A stretch of 64,000 nucleotides of DNA from Uliginosibacterium sp036017065 (GCF_036017065.1 NZ_JAYXHR010000001.1:682001-746000), one strand, 5' to 3'; positions 24,833 to 34,774 are shown, numbered from the stretch's first letter. The notes: generated by a model not told the origin, from the sequence alone. Program-made: numbers and translations.

Positions 24833-25750
24833 TCAGGGCTCCTGTCCCGCATGCGGCTGGGTCTTCTGGCGACCCCCGGTGTTCACCACCGCGATAGCTC
24901 CGAGGATCAACACCGCCGCCAGCGCTTCGCGCCAGCCCGGCTGCTCGCCCAGCACGACTACGCCGGCAGCCACGCCCACCAGTGGCGTGATGAGGGACGA
25001 CAGTGACGACACCGCCACCGGCACCAGCAACACCAGCCGGTTCCACGCCCAATAGCAGTACATGAAGCCGACCACGGTGTTGTAGACGATGCCGAAGGCC
25101 GGCCAGAAGCTCGGCCAGGACTGCGGCACGCCATCCACGAAGTACGCCAGCACCGTCATGGGGATGCCGCCCAGCAACATGATCCAGCCGGTCAGCACGA
25201 CGGTGGGCATCGGCAGTTGCCACAGCTTCATCAGCACCATGCCCATGGCCCAGCACCAGGCGGCCCCCACCATCAGCAGGATGCCCAGCGGCGTCGCCAG
25301 CATGGCGCCGAAGCTGTCGCTCATCAGCGCGGCGATTCCGCCCAGGCCCAGCAACAGCGCGACGACGCGGCGGCCGTCCAGGCGGTCGCCCAGCAGCCAG
25401 ACGGACAGCGGGACGCACCACAACGGCATGGTGTAGCCGAGCAGCGCGGCGCGCCCCGACGGCAGGTACTGCAGGCCGTAGGTCGCCAGCACGTTCCAGC
25501 CAACGATGTTGAACAGGGTCAGCCACAGCAGATGCTGGATGCGGCCGCGCGGCAGGCCGACGGGCTGGCCGTAGGCGCGGGCGATGGCCAGCACCCCCAG
25601 CCCGCCCACGACCAGGCACAGGCCGCGGAAGGTCAGCGGCGGCACCTCGCTGAGCACGATCTTCATGATCGGCCAGTTGAGGCCCCAGCCAAGCGCAATG
25701 GAAGCGAGCAGCACGATGCCCTCGCGGGGCAGGTGGAAGCGTTGGGACAT
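24833..25750 (-). CDS. EamA-family (DMT) transporter
   Basis: 305-residue inner-membrane protein with about ten hydrophobic segments arranged as two EamA repeats. Typical features are SIALGWGLNWPIMKIVLSEV at the start, PSGRAALLGYTMPLWCVPLS before the mid-point, and SSLITPLVGVAAGVVVLGE in the second repeat. Such proteins usually export amino acids or small metabolites; the substrate is unknown. Single gene, divergent from prfC. Confidence 0.88.
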   Translation of the reverse strand: MSQRFHLPREGIVLLASIALGWGLNWPIMKIVLSEVPPLTFRGLCLVVGGLGVLAIARAYGQPVGLPRGRIQHLLWLTLFNIVGWNVLATYGLQYLPSGRAALLGYTMPLWCVPLSVWLLGDRLDGRRVVALLLGLGGIAALMSDSFGAMLATPLGILLMVGAAWCWAMGMVLMKLWQLPMPTVVLTGWIMLLGGIPMTVLAYFVDGVPQSWPSFWPAFGIVYNTVVGFMYCYWAWNRLVLLVPVAVSSLSSLITPLVGVAAGVVVLGEQPGWREALAAVLILGAIAVVNTGGRQKTQPHAGQEP

Positions 25751-26133
25751 GGTTCAGGCACTGCGGATGAACGCAGCGGACGACGAATGCGTCGAAGGCG
25801 CGACGCGGCTGCCCCGGCGGCGCGGGGACTGACGGATGGCGACGGCGAATGCCGTTGCCGGGGTAGATTTTATGCGAGACGGCGGCGGGCGTGACGCGCG
25901 ACGCCACATGAACGGCATTGGAACGACACGGCATCGACCAGCCCATCGCTGACCAGACACTTCGAGAACCAGACGATCGACCGGTGAGGACGGCAGGCCA
26001 ACCCGGCCTGCGCGCATCGTCAGCACCGTCAAGAACTGGCAATACCCGCATCACAGGCCGCCGAAGGCCGCAGCAGCCCCTGCCGTATAATCCGCGCCTT
26101 GCCGAAATACCCTCAGAAAGTCCGGTTGTCCCC
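25751..26133. other. Divergent promoter region between the EamA gene and prfC
   Basis: About 380 bases without a gene. A perfect TATAAT at 26086-26091 lies 42 bases before the prfC ATG and is the likely prfC -10 element, although the -35 position has no good hexamer. Nothing else recognised. Confidence 0.5.
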
Positions 26134-27708
26134 ATGTCCGCCCTCCAGCAAGAACTCCAGCGCCGTCGCACCTTCGCCATCATTTCCCACCCTGACGCGG
26201 GCAAGACCACGCTGACCGAAAAGCTGCTGTGGTTCGGCGGCGCCATCCAGGTGGCCGGCGAAGTGCGCGCCCGCAAGGCTTCACGCCATGCGACGTCCGA
26301 CTGGATGGAGCTGGAAAAGCAGCGCGGCATCTCGGTGACCTCCTCGGTCATGCAGTTCCCGTACCGTGACGCCATCGTGAACCTGCTGGACACCCCGGGC
26401 CACGAGGACTTCTCGGAAGACACCTACCGCACGCTCACCGCCGTCGACTCCGCGGTGATGGTCATCGACTCGGTGAACGGCGTGGAGTCGCGCACCATCC
26501 AGCTGCTGAACGTGTGCCGCATGCGCGACACGCCCATCCTCACCTTCATCAACAAGCTGGACCGCGAGGGCAAGGAGCCGATCAACCTGCTGGACGAGAT
26601 CGAGTCCGTGCTGGAGATGGAATGCGCGCCGATGACCTGGCCGATCGGCATGGGCAAGCGCTTCCGCGGCGTGTATCACCTGTACGACGACACCATTTCC
26701 TTCTTCGACCCGCACGCCGAGAAAGGCACCTCGGAGATCATCAAGGGTCTGGACAACCCGCGCCTGGACGAACTGATCCCGGAGCAGGCCGACGAACTGC
26801 GCATGGAGGTGGAACTGGTGCGCGGCGCCTCACACACCTTCGACAAGGCCAAGTACCTGGCCGGCAAGCAGACGCCGGTGTTCTTCGGCTCCGGCGTAAA
26901 CAATTTCGGCGTGCAGTCGGTGCTGGACGCGCTGGTGGACCACGCGCCGCAACCGCTGGCACGCCCCTCCGAGAGCCGTGAAGTGAAGCCGGAAGAAGCC
27001 AAGTTCTCCGGCTTCGTGTTCAAGATCCAGGCCAACATGGACCCGAAGCACCGCGACCGCATTGCCTTCATGCGCGTGTGCTCCGGCCGCTTCGAGCGCG
27101 GCATGAAAATCAAGCAGGTGTCGCAGGGCAAGACGCTGGCGGTGAACAACGCCATCACCTTCATGGCGCAGGACCGCAACACCACCGACGAAGCCTTCCC
27201 CGGCGACATCATCGGTATCCCGAACCACGGCACCATCCGCCTGGGTGACACCTTCACCGAAGGCGAGGACCTGAAGTTCACCGGCATCCCGTCCTTCGCG
27301 CCGGACCTGTTCCGCCGCGCGCAGATCAGGAACCCGATGAAGATGAAGCAGCTCCAGAAGGGCCTGGAGCAACTGGCCGAGGAAGGCGCGACGCAGCTGT
27401 TCCGCCCGCTCGCTTCCAACGACCTGATCCTCGGTGCGGTCGGCGTGCTGCAGTTCGACGTGGTGGCGCACCGCCTGGAGCACGAGTACGGCGTCGAAGC
27501 CGTGTTCGAAGGCTGCACCTGGGTGACCGCACGCTGGCTGCGCGGCAAGGACGAAGACATCCGCACCCTGCTCGACAAGGCGCCCGCCAACATGGCGTTG
27601 GATGGCGCGGGCGACTACGTCTACCTCGCACCGAACCGCGTCAACCTGCAGATGGCGCAGGAGCGCCACCCCAACGTGCGCTTCCTGGAAACGCGCGAGA
27701 TCTACTGA
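26134..27708 (+). CDS. prfC: Peptide chain release factor 3 (RF3)
   Basis: GTPase that recycles RF1/RF2 from the ribosome after termination. 524 residues, as in the family. The P-loop is SHPDAGKTT (18-26), switch region RGISVTSSVMQF, G3 is DTPGHEDF and G4 is NKLD. The ATG at 26134 (MSALQQELQRRRTFAIIS) gives the standard N-terminus; the frame stays open 72 codons further upstream without homology-like sequence. Confidence 0.97.
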   Translation: MSALQQELQRRRTFAIISHPDAGKTTLTEKLLWFGGAIQVAGEVRARKASRHATSDWMELEKQRGISVTSSVMQFPYRDAIVNLLDTPGHEDFSEDTYRTLTAVDSAVMVIDSVNGVESRTIQLLNVCRMRDTPILTFINKLDREGKEPINLLDEIESVLEMECAPMTWPIGMGKRFRGVYHLYDDTISFFDPHAEKGTSEIIKGLDNPRLDELIPEQADELRMEVELVRGASHTFDKAKYLAGKQTPVFFGSGVNNFGVQSVLDALVDHAPQPLARPSESREVKPEEAKFSGFVFKIQANMDPKHRDRIAFMRVCSGRFERGMKIKQVSQGKTLAVNNAITFMAQDRNTTDEAFPGDIIGIPNHGTIRLGDTFTEGEDLKFTGIPSFAPDLFRRAQIRNPMKMKQLQKGLEQLAEEGATQLFRPLASNDLILGAVGVLQFDVVAHRLEHEYGVEAVFEGCTWVTARWLRGKDEDIRTLLDKAPANMALDGAGDYVYLAPNRVNLQMAQERHPNVRFLETREIY

Positions 27709-27742
27709 GCCGCCTGCCGGGCGCGACACCCGGCGCGTGCCC

Positions 27743-30289
27743 TCAAGCCGGGCGCGTGACGGGCAGGTGAAGGGTGAAGGTCGAGCCTTCACCCAGCGCG
27801 GAACGCAGCTCGATGCGGCCTCCCATCAGACTGGCAAGTTGCTTCGCCAATGCGAGCCCGAGGCCGGTGCCGTCCTGGCGCCGGGTCAGTGACGGGTCGG
27901 CGCGGCGGAATTTCTCGAACACCAGTTCGTGCATCTCCGGTGCGATGCCACGCCCGCTGTCTTCCACCGCGAAGACCAGCTCATCCGGCGTACCGCCGAC
28001 GCGCAAGGTGACATGGCCGGTGTCGGTGTACTTCACGGCGTTGTTCAGCAGGTTGTTGAGGATCTGCCGCAGGCGCAGTGCGTCTGCCACGAAGGATACC
28101 GGCGCCTCGTCCATGACTTCGAAATTCAGCGCCAGCCCCTTCGACTGCGCATGCGCACGATGCAGGCCGACCACCTCCAGCACGAAGGGCCGCGTGTCCA
28201 AGCCTTCCGGCCTCAGTTCCAGGCGACCGGCTTCCACCTTGGCAAGGTCGAGCAGGTCGTTGACGATGTCCATCAGGTGCTGGCCCGAGCGCTTGATGGT
28301 GCTGGCATAGTCGCGCTGCGCCTCGTCGGTCAGCTCCATCCCCAGCAGGTCCGCGAAACCGAGGATGCCGTTGAGCGGCGTGCGCAGTTCGTGCGACACG
28401 TTGGCGATGAAGTCGGTCTTGATCTGGTTGGCTTCTTCCGCCTTGACCCGCGCGCTGTCGGAACGCACCAGTGACTCCTGCACGCTGTCGGCCATGCTGT
28501 TGAAGGCCTGCGCCAGCCGTCCCATCTCGTCATGGCTGCGCACCTTCAGGCGATGCGACAGGTCGCCGTGACGGAAGCGTTCGATGCCGTGGATCATGTC
28601 GGTGATGCGCGTGGTCAGGAAGGCGGCCATCCAGATCGCGATGGCGATGACGATGACCACCATCGCCAGCGTCGACACGGTAAGCGCCTTGGCCGTGCCG
28701 TGCAGGTTGTCCTCGATGGCCACCATCAGCGCAGCGCGCTCGCCCTGGAAGGCCCGGTTCTTCTCGCTGATGGTCAGGCCGATCTGCCTGGCGGAGTCGG
28801 TGGCCGCCTTGTGGAAGTCATCCACGTTCGCGCCGATGGTAACGAAGCCAAAACCCCGCGCGCTGTCGCCGTACTGTCCTGTGTAGTACGGAATGGTCGC
28901 CGCCGTGGTGAGCTTCCACAGCCCGCTGAAGAAGATGACGAAGGAGCCCGACCCACCGCGCTCGGTGAGCTGGTGCCAGCCGGCGCACTGCGGCGAGAAG
29001 TTGAGGTAGCGGCAATCCAGCGCCACCGTGCCGGCCTTGACCAGCGCCCCGGCCGGCTTGCGCTTGAGCGACTGGTCGCGGAAGTCCGGCACCTCCTGCA
29101 GGAAGGCCGGCGAGGCTTTCCCGGAGGCCTGCCATTCCTCGTACAGCTGCTGGTCCAGCCACGGCGTGACCGGCTGGCCGTTGGCGGGGTCGTAGCCGAC
29201 GATGAAGTAGTCGCGCGGGTGCACGATGGCGCGGCTCTTGTGGTCCCACATGAAGGCGTAGTTGCCTTCGATGGCGTCGATGATCGGCGTGTAACGCTGC
29301 GCAGTGGGCATCACGTGGTCGGTGAACTGGCGCAGGTGGGCGTGGTCCAGCGCCAGCGTCACGTAACCTGCCACCACGCCGTTGCGCACGACCGGCGTGG
29401 CCCAGCGAACGATGCCGTGGTAGCGCTGGCCAAGCGGATTCTCGGTGCCCGCGTAGGCCGACTTCGTCGGTTCATAGGGAATGCCGGCCTTCTTCGCCGC
29501 CTCCGGCGTGTACATGCCGATCAGCTTGCTGCCGACATAGGCGCCGATCACTTCCGACACGTAGATCTCGCCGGGCTTGAGCTTCTTCAGGGCCGGCCAG
29601 TAGTGCTCGGCACGCACGAAGGTGTTGGCGGACTGGCTGACGTCCCGCAGGCCGGCAGGCATCCACTCGACGTTGCGCAGTTTCACCCGCTCCTGCCCCT
29701 GGGTGTCGATGAAGCTCATCTCCGCGAACAGCGGGCGCATCACGCGCTGGCCCAGGTATTCCGGCGGCCGCGCGCTGAAGTTGCGCGCATTGTCCGGCAG
29801 CGCCTGGCGTGCATCGGCTACCGCGGTCGAATCGGGTTGCTGTGGCGTCGCCGCCTGCCAGCGCATGCCATCGGCGGACAGTTGCCAGGGGCCGTGCTCG
29901 TGCAGGGCACGCTGGCGATGACGCAGGAACCCGGCATAGGCCGCCTCGCTCGCATCGATCTGCGCGGCCTGCAGGATGTCGGCATCGCGGTCGTAGAGGA
30001 AGGTCGCCACCGACTGGGCGGTATCGGTGGTCAGGCGCTCGATGGCTTCGCGCGACCGGTCATCCAGCGCGGCAATGGCGTCCCCCGTGACCTGCTCGCC
30101 CACCTGGCGGATCGAACCCAGCATGCCTTCGGCCATCGTCGTGGCCCGGCCGGATATCGATACGCTGAGCCCCTGCGCCGCCGACCACGCGACCCACGCC
30201 AGCAGCAGCAGCGGCACCACCTTGATGACGACGAAGATCAGGATCAACTTGCCGCGGATGCCCGCGGTACCGCCCCACCAAGCCTTCAC
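27743..30289 (-). CDS. Membrane sensor histidine kinase, orphan
   Basis: 848 residues. A first membrane segment (about 15-38) is followed by an unusually large periplasmic region of about 500 residues, partly Cache-like (AGYVTLALDHAHLRQFTDHV), then a second membrane segment near 545-567, HAMP, a short coiled coil, the HisKA domain with H633 in FIANVSHELRTPLNG, and a HATPase with NNLLNNAVKYTDTG, EDSGRGIAPEM and GTGLGLALAKQLA. There is no receiver or Hpt domain and no response regulator gene nearby, so its partner is unknown. Convergent with prfC. Confidence 0.9.
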   Translation of the reverse strand: MKAWWGGTAGIRGKLILIFVVIKVVPLLLLAWVAWSAAQGLSVSISGRATTMAEGMLGSIRQVGEQVTGDAIAALDDRSREAIERLTTDTAQSVATFLYDRDADILQAAQIDASEAAYAGFLRHRQRALHEHGPWQLSADGMRWQAATPQQPDSTAVADARQALPDNARNFSARPPEYLGQRVMRPLFAEMSFIDTQGQERVKLRNVEWMPAGLRDVSQSANTFVRAEHYWPALKKLKPGEIYVSEVIGAYVGSKLIGMYTPEAAKKAGIPYEPTKSAYAGTENPLGQRYHGIVRWATPVVRNGVVAGYVTLALDHAHLRQFTDHVMPTAQRYTPIIDAIEGNYAFMWDHKSRAIVHPRDYFIVGYDPANGQPVTPWLDQQLYEEWQASGKASPAFLQEVPDFRDQSLKRKPAGALVKAGTVALDCRYLNFSPQCAGWHQLTERGGSGSFVIFFSGLWKLTTAATIPYYTGQYGDSARGFGFVTIGANVDDFHKAATDSARQIGLTISEKNRAFQGERAALMVAIEDNLHGTAKALTVSTLAMVVIVIAIAIWMAAFLTTRITDMIHGIERFRHGDLSHRLKVRSHDEMGRLAQAFNSMADSVQESLVRSDSARVKAEEANQIKTDFIANVSHELRTPLNGILGFADLLGMELTDEAQRDYASTIKRSGQHLMDIVNDLLDLAKVEAGRLELRPEGLDTRPFVLEVVGLHRAHAQSKGLALNFEVMDEAPVSFVADALRLRQILNNLLNNAVKYTDTGHVTLRVGGTPDELVFAVEDSGRGIAPEMHELVFEKFRRADPSLTRRQDGTGLGLALAKQLASLMGGRIELRSALGEGSTFTLHLPVTRPA

Positions 30290-30479
30290 ACCGTCTCCCT
30301 TGCCCTTGTCTTGTATGTGCCGCAGCCTTCACGTGCTGCGTGTCCCCGCACTGTCCTGCCTGCCGGATTATGCGGTGCTGAGCCGGCCCGTCCAACCACG
30401 CCCGGCCGACGGCCGGCCCGGGCGGCACCAAGCAGTTAGAATGCCAAGGATCCAATCCTGCTGACGGCTACCCGGCGCC

Positions 30480-31028
30480 ATGAACTTCTGCCCCAAGTGC
30501 GGTGCAACGGTGACCCTGCGTGTTCCCGCGGGCGACCACCTGCCCCGTCACGTCTGTGACCAGTGCCACGAGATCCACTATTCCAACCCCAAGGTGGTGG
30601 CCGGCGTGCTCGCCGTGTGGGAAGACAAGGTGCTGTTGTGCCGCCGCGCCATCGAGCCGCGATACGGCCTGTGGACGCTGCCGGCGGGCTTCATGGAGAA
30701 CAACGAGACGACCGGTGACGCCGCGCAGCGAGAAACCCGCGAAGAGGCCTGCGCGCGGGTGGAGCTGGAGCAGATGTACACGCTGGTGAACGTCACCCAC
30801 ATCAGCCAGATCCACATCCTCTACAAGGCACGGCTGCTGGACCTGGAATTCCACTCCGGTCCGGAGTCGCTGGAAGTGGCGCTGTTCGACGAAGCCGACA
30901 TCCCCTGGGAGCAGATCGCGTTCCGTTCGGTCGGCGTGACGTTGAGGCACTTCTTCGCCGACCGTCGCGAGGGCCGCTTCCAGTTCCGGGTGGTCGACCT
31001 GCCGCCGCCCGAGGCAGGCGGGCGCTAG
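30480..31028 (+). CDS. NUDIX hydrolase with N-terminal zinc ribbon
   Basis: 182 residues. CPKCG and CDQCHEIHY near residues 4-37 form a zinc ribbon; the NUDIX box is GFMENNETTGDAAQRETREE near 70-89 with the metal-binding RE..EE. The layout resembles the NudC-like NAD/ADP-ribose hydrolase group, but the diagnostic downstream residues for NADH specificity are not assured, so the substrate is left open. It converges on the gene at 31039 with only 10 bases between. Confidence 0.9.
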   Translation: MNFCPKCGATVTLRVPAGDHLPRHVCDQCHEIHYSNPKVVAGVLAVWEDKVLLCRRAIEPRYGLWTLPAGFMENNETTGDAAQRETREEACARVELEQMYTLVNVTHISQIHILYKARLLDLEFHSGPESLEVALFDEADIPWEQIAFRSVGVTLRHFFADRREGRFQFRVVDLPPPEAGGR

Positions 31029-31038
31029 GGCTTCCCGC

Positions 31039-31617
31039 TCAGCGCGGCAACAGCTCGATCTCGACTTCCCCCGGCCCCGTCACCGGCAACCGCAGTGCCC
31101 CCAGCCTGGATTGCCAGGTCCCGGCGTCCAGCCACTCCCCGTCACGCCCCAGTGCCACCACGCGGCCCTGCTCATCGAAGCGCGCCGCCAACCGTTCGCG
31201 CGCCGCGGACAACATGTCGGGCGCCAGATCGACCAGGGCCGCCAGCAGGGCCAGGCGCTGGCTGACCGGCAACTCCATGTGGTTGAGCGGGCGAAACCCG
31301 GGGGTCGCCTCGGCCGGCCCGATCGGCGCCACGGCGGGCGGCGGCGTTTCGGCAGCGCGCGCGGGTGCCGGCTTTCCAGTTTCCACGGTGGCTGACGGGC
31401 GCCCGCCCGCAATCGCCGTCGCTGCAGGCGGCGGAAGGGGGACCGGAACCGGTGTTTCCTTCGCCGACGGCGCCTCGGAGCCCGCCTGCAGGCGGACCTG
31501 CAAGGCCTGCCTGCCATTCACGGAGGAGACGGTCTGCCCGCGCCAGTAGTCCAGCAGCGCCAGGTGCAGCAACACCGACGCCAGCAGGCCGACAAGCGCG
31601 TAGCGACGCAGCTTCAT
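31039..31617 (-). CDS. Hypothetical membrane-anchored Pro-rich protein (TonB-like layout)
   Basis: 192 residues not recognised as a named family. An N-terminal membrane anchor (LVGLLASVLLHLALLDYW), a Pro/Ala-rich periplasmic stretch (about 50-105), and a compact C-terminal domain (about 120-192) with LAARFDEQGRVVALGRDGEW. This layout is like TonB-type or TolA-type energy transducers, but the TonB C-terminal signature is not clear. No ExbBD or receptor gene is adjacent. Confidence 0.6.
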   Translation of the reverse strand: MKLRRYALVGLLASVLLHLALLDYWRGQTVSSVNGRQALQVRLQAGSEAPSAKETPVPVPLPPPAATAIAGGRPSATVETGKPAPARAAETPPPAVAPIGPAEATPGFRPLNHMELPVSQRLALLAALVDLAPDMLSAARERLAARFDEQGRVVALGRDGEWLDAGTWQSRLGALRLPVTGPGEVEIELLPR

Positions 31618-31741
31618 CCACCCCTCTCCCCGGGCAAAGATTGAAAAAGTCGCGCAACCCGTTTAGCGTACAGGCATTGTCAGTGCCGATACTTCAAGGA
31701 ATGTAGTCCCTGCGCAGTCCCCACCTGGTTCGCTCTCCGCC

Positions 31742-32371
31742 ATGCTGCCACACGCGATCCGCCAGCCCGAGCTGTACAGCCCTCACCGTTCGAGGCGCCC
31801 GTTGATCCTGACCCTGGATGTCCACGGTCAGCCGCATCGCTGGGTGACCTGGCAACACGCCATCTTCTACTACAGCAAGAACCTGGTGGCCTGGGACGCT
31901 GGCGAACACTGCTTCACCTTCCTCGGCGGCACCTCCCGCCTCACCGGCACGCGTTCCGCCCTCACCGCCAACAGCATCATCGCCATCAAGGGTCGTGCGC
32001 TGTCGGCGCGCAGCCTGATCCAGACCCCGCCGTTGTCCAACCGCGAGCTTTTCCACCGCGACCGCCATGTCTGTGCGTATTGCGGCGGCGAATTCAGCGT
32101 GCATCGCCTGACTCGCGACCATGTCCTGCCGGTGTCGCAAGGCGGTACCGACATCTGGATGAACGTGGTGGCCGCCTGCCGCTCCTGCAACCAGCGCAAG
32201 GCCGGCCGCACGCCGGAACAGGCCCGCATGCTGCTGTTGTACGCGCCCTACGTGCCGAACAAGGCGGAGTACCTGATCCTCTCCAACCGCAACATCCTCG
32301 CCGACCAGATGGACTTCCTGGCCCGTCACCTGCCGGCGCAGAGCCGCTGGCGGCACGTCGCGCCGGCCTGA
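31742..32371 (+). CDS. HNH endonuclease family protein
   Basis: 209 residues. The HNH motif is near residues 115-165: CAYCGGEFSVHRLTRDHVLP, GGTDIWMNVVAACRSCNQRK, with two CxxC zinc pairs and the catalytic DH. An N-terminal domain of about 100 residues precedes it (LILTLDVHGQPHRWVTWQHA). Stand-alone HNH proteins of this kind are common in Proteobacteria and their target is not known; nothing near it suggests restriction or a toxin-antitoxin pair. Confidence 0.85.
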   Translation: MLPHAIRQPELYSPHRSRRPLILTLDVHGQPHRWVTWQHAIFYYSKNLVAWDAGEHCFTFLGGTSRLTGTRSALTANSIIAIKGRALSARSLIQTPPLSNRELFHRDRHVCAYCGGEFSVHRLTRDHVLPVSQGGTDIWMNVVAACRSCNQRKAGRTPEQARMLLLYAPYVPNKAEYLILSNRNILADQMDFLARHLPAQSRWRHVAPA

Positions 32372-32501
32372 CACCCGCGGGTTCGCTCCTCGCGGCCGGT
32401 CCACGACATCGCGGGCCGACCGCGATGGAGTAGCATGCGCGGCGGCACCTGTTGCGGCGACACCTTTCCGTCATCGCCCACTGCCGCTTTCCCCTCGCCT
32501 G

Positions 32502-32759
32502 ATGCAAGCCCTCACCGAAATCATCGGCTTCGCCGCCGCCGGCCTCACCACCTGCGCATTCGTCCCGCAAGCCTGGCTGACCTGGAAGAGCCGCTCCGCC
32601 CACGGGGTATCGCTGGGCATGTACAGCGTCTTCGTCACCGGCGTGGCGCTGTGGCTGGCCTACGGCCTGCTGATCGGCTCCTGGCCGGTGACGGTGGCCA
32701 ATGCCGTCACCCTGACACTCGCCAGCTTCATCCTGGCCATGAAGTTGCGCTTCGGCTGA
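32502..32759 (+). CDS. SemiSWEET sugar transporter
   Basis: 85 residues with three membrane helices and the PQ-loop TTCAFVPQAWLTWKSRSAHG in the first helix, the mark of SemiSWEETs, which work as homodimers to pass sugars such as sucrose or glucose. The substrate here is unknown. It ends 14 bases before the methyltransferase gene and heads a co-directional run. Confidence 0.9.
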   Translation: MQALTEIIGFAAAGLTTCAFVPQAWLTWKSRSAHGVSLGMYSVFVTGVALWLAYGLLIGSWPVTVANAVTLTLASFILAMKLRFG

Positions 32760-32773
32760 ACTACGACCACACC

Positions 32774-33919
32774 ATGAATGATCCGCAAGCCAGCCTGAGC
32801 TGGCAGGACAACGACACTGTCCACACCGCACGCTGGCGCTCCGAAAGCGGCTGGCCTGCACCCAGGCGTGTCGTCATCGCCGACGACACCACGCCTGCCG
32901 ACACTGCCTACCGCCTGGCCTGCGAAGGCACCGCCCTGCTGTGGCACGGCGACTTCCAGAACGCCCGCCAGTTGCTGCAGGCGCTGATGCGCCGCGTCGA
33001 CCGCAAGCCGGCCAAACCGTCGAAACAGCGCAAGCCGGCGTCGCTGACCGAAGCCTTCCACCTGCACCGCCAGGCCCAGGCGCAACGCGCCCGTACGCTG
33101 GCGATGCTGCTGATCCCGCTCGACGCCGACTACGGCATCAGCCTGCGCCGTGCGCCGGACCTGCGGGAAGCCTGCCGTGAAGCCTATGGGGAGCCCCACG
33201 CCCAGGCATCCGTCGCGTCGCTGCGCGAGCTGCTGGGCCTCGTCGGCGCGCATGAATGGCGCAAGAAAGGCGTGGAGATTCCCGCGCTCGACGCCCGCAT
33301 CCACCCGCACTACGGCGTGTTTTCGCCGGTGCGTGGCGAATACGTCGACCTCGTCGCGCAGGCACCGCTGCCCGCGAAGACCCTGGCCTTTGACATCGGC
33401 ACCGGCACCGGCGTGCTTGCCGCCCTGCTGGCGAAGCGCGGCGTGCAACGCGTCATCGGCACCGACCAGGACGCACGCGCACTGGCCTGCGCCCGCGACA
33501 ACATCCAGCGCCTCGGCCTGTCACGGCAGGTCGAGATCCTGGAGGCAGACCTCTTCCCGGCGGGGCGCGCGCCACTCATCGTCTGCAACCCGCCCTGGCT
33601 GCCCGGCAAGCCCAGCTCCGCGCTGGAACACGCCGTGTACGACCCCGACAGCCGCATGCTGCGCGGCTTCCTCGCCGGCCTCGCGGAACATCTCGCACCC
33701 GGCGGCGAAGGCTGGCTGATCCTGTCGGACTTCGCCGAGCACCTTGGCCTGCGCTCACGCGAATCCCTGCTCGGCTGGATCGCCGATGCCGGCCTCGCGG
33801 TGCGCGACCGCCTCGACATCCGCCCGCGCCACGGCAAGGCCCGCGACGCCGACGATCCCCTGCACGCTGCACGCAGCGCCGAAGTCACCTCACTCTGGCG
33901 CCTCGTCGCCAAAGACTGA
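32774..33919 (+). CDS. Class I SAM-dependent methyltransferase (NPPW type)
   Basis: 381 residues. A domain of about 200 residues with a basic middle (KPAKPSKQRKPA) comes before a methyltransferase-small fold: AFDIGTGTGVLAALLAKRG (motif I), DQDARALACARDN, then VCNPPWLPG, the NPPW motif of base- or glutamine-methylating enzymes such as RlmG/PrmC relatives. It starts at the ATG at 32774. It lies directly ahead of another methyltransferase and an RluA gene, so an RNA substrate is plausible but unproven. Confidence 0.85.
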   Translation: MNDPQASLSWQDNDTVHTARWRSESGWPAPRRVVIADDTTPADTAYRLACEGTALLWHGDFQNARQLLQALMRRVDRKPAKPSKQRKPASLTEAFHLHRQAQAQRARTLAMLLIPLDADYGISLRRAPDLREACREAYGEPHAQASVASLRELLGLVGAHEWRKKGVEIPALDARIHPHYGVFSPVRGEYVDLVAQAPLPAKTLAFDIGTGTGVLAALLAKRGVQRVIGTDQDARALACARDNIQRLGLSRQVEILEADLFPAGRAPLIVCNPPWLPGKPSSALEHAVYDPDSRMLRGFLAGLAEHLAPGGEGWLILSDFAEHLGLRSRESLLGWIADAGLAVRDRLDIRPRHGKARDADDPLHAARSAEVTSLWRLVAKD

Positions 33920-33943
33920 ACACCGCAGACTGAACACCGCATC

Positions 33944-34774
33944 ATGAGCAAGATCCACGACATCCGCCCCGGCCAGTCCGTCGAGCTGCTGAAGGAGCTC
34001 CACATCCTGACGCGCGACGGCAAGATGAACCAGGACAGCCGCCGCAAGCTGAAGCAGGTGTACCACCTGTTCCAGTTCATCGAGCCGCTGCTGCGCGACG
34101 CCCTGCAGCAGCACGCCACCCTGAGCCTGGTCGACCACGGCGCCGGCAAGTCCTACCTGGGCTTCATCCTCTATGACCTGTTCTTCAAGGAACACGCTGC
34201 GCAGGGGCACATCTGGGGCATCGAGACGCGCGAAGAGCTGGTGAGCCACTCGCGCGAGCTCGCCGCCAGGCTGGGTTTCCCCGGCATGTCCTTCGAGAAC
34301 CTGTCGGTGGCCGACTCCATCGGGTCGACGGCACTGCCCGCCAGCGTGGACGTCGTCACCGCGCTGCACGCCTGCAACACCGCCACCGACGACGCGATCC
34401 GCTTCGCGCTTGCCAAGCAGGCGCGCCACATCGTCCTGGTGCCCTGCTGCCAGGCCGAAGTCGCCACGGTGCTGCGCAAGAACAAAGGCCGCGAACTCGC
34501 GAAATCCGCGCTCACCGAATTGTGGCGCCACCCGCTGCATACCCGCGAGTTCGGCAGCCAGATCACCAACGTGCTGCGCTGCCTGCAACTGGAGGCGCAC
34601 GGCTACAAGGTGAACGTCACCGAGCTGGTGGGCTGGGAGCATTCGATGAAGAACGAACTCATCGTCGCCACGCAGACCGGCCAGTCCAACCCGCGCGCGG
34701 CACACCGCCTGCAGGACGTGCTGGAATCGGTCGGACTGGAAGAACTCTCCGGTCGTTTCTTCGTGCCAGCCTGA
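33944..34774 (+). CDS. Class I SAM-dependent methyltransferase (Methyltransf_32-like)
   Basis: 276 residues. SLVDHGAGKSYLGFILYDLF is an unusual motif I (DHGAGKS rather than D.G.G.G); later ALHACNTATDDAI and VLVPCCQAE match the LHxC...PCC pattern of the Methyltransf_32 group. It begins KIHDIRPGQSVELLKELHIL, with basic residues that could bind RNA. Located 24 bases after the previous methyltransferase and 15 before RluA. Specific substrate unknown. Confidence 0.82.
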   Translation: MSKIHDIRPGQSVELLKELHILTRDGKMNQDSRRKLKQVYHLFQFIEPLLRDALQQHATLSLVDHGAGKSYLGFILYDLFFKEHAAQGHIWGIETREELVSHSRELAARLGFPGMSFENLSVADSIGSTALPASVDVVTALHACNTATDDAIRFALAKQARHIVLVPCCQAEVATVLRKNKGRELAKSALTELWRHPLHTREFGSQITNVLRCLQLEAHGYKVNVTELVGWEHSMKNELIVATQTGQSNPRAAHRLQDVLESVGLEELSGRFFVPA

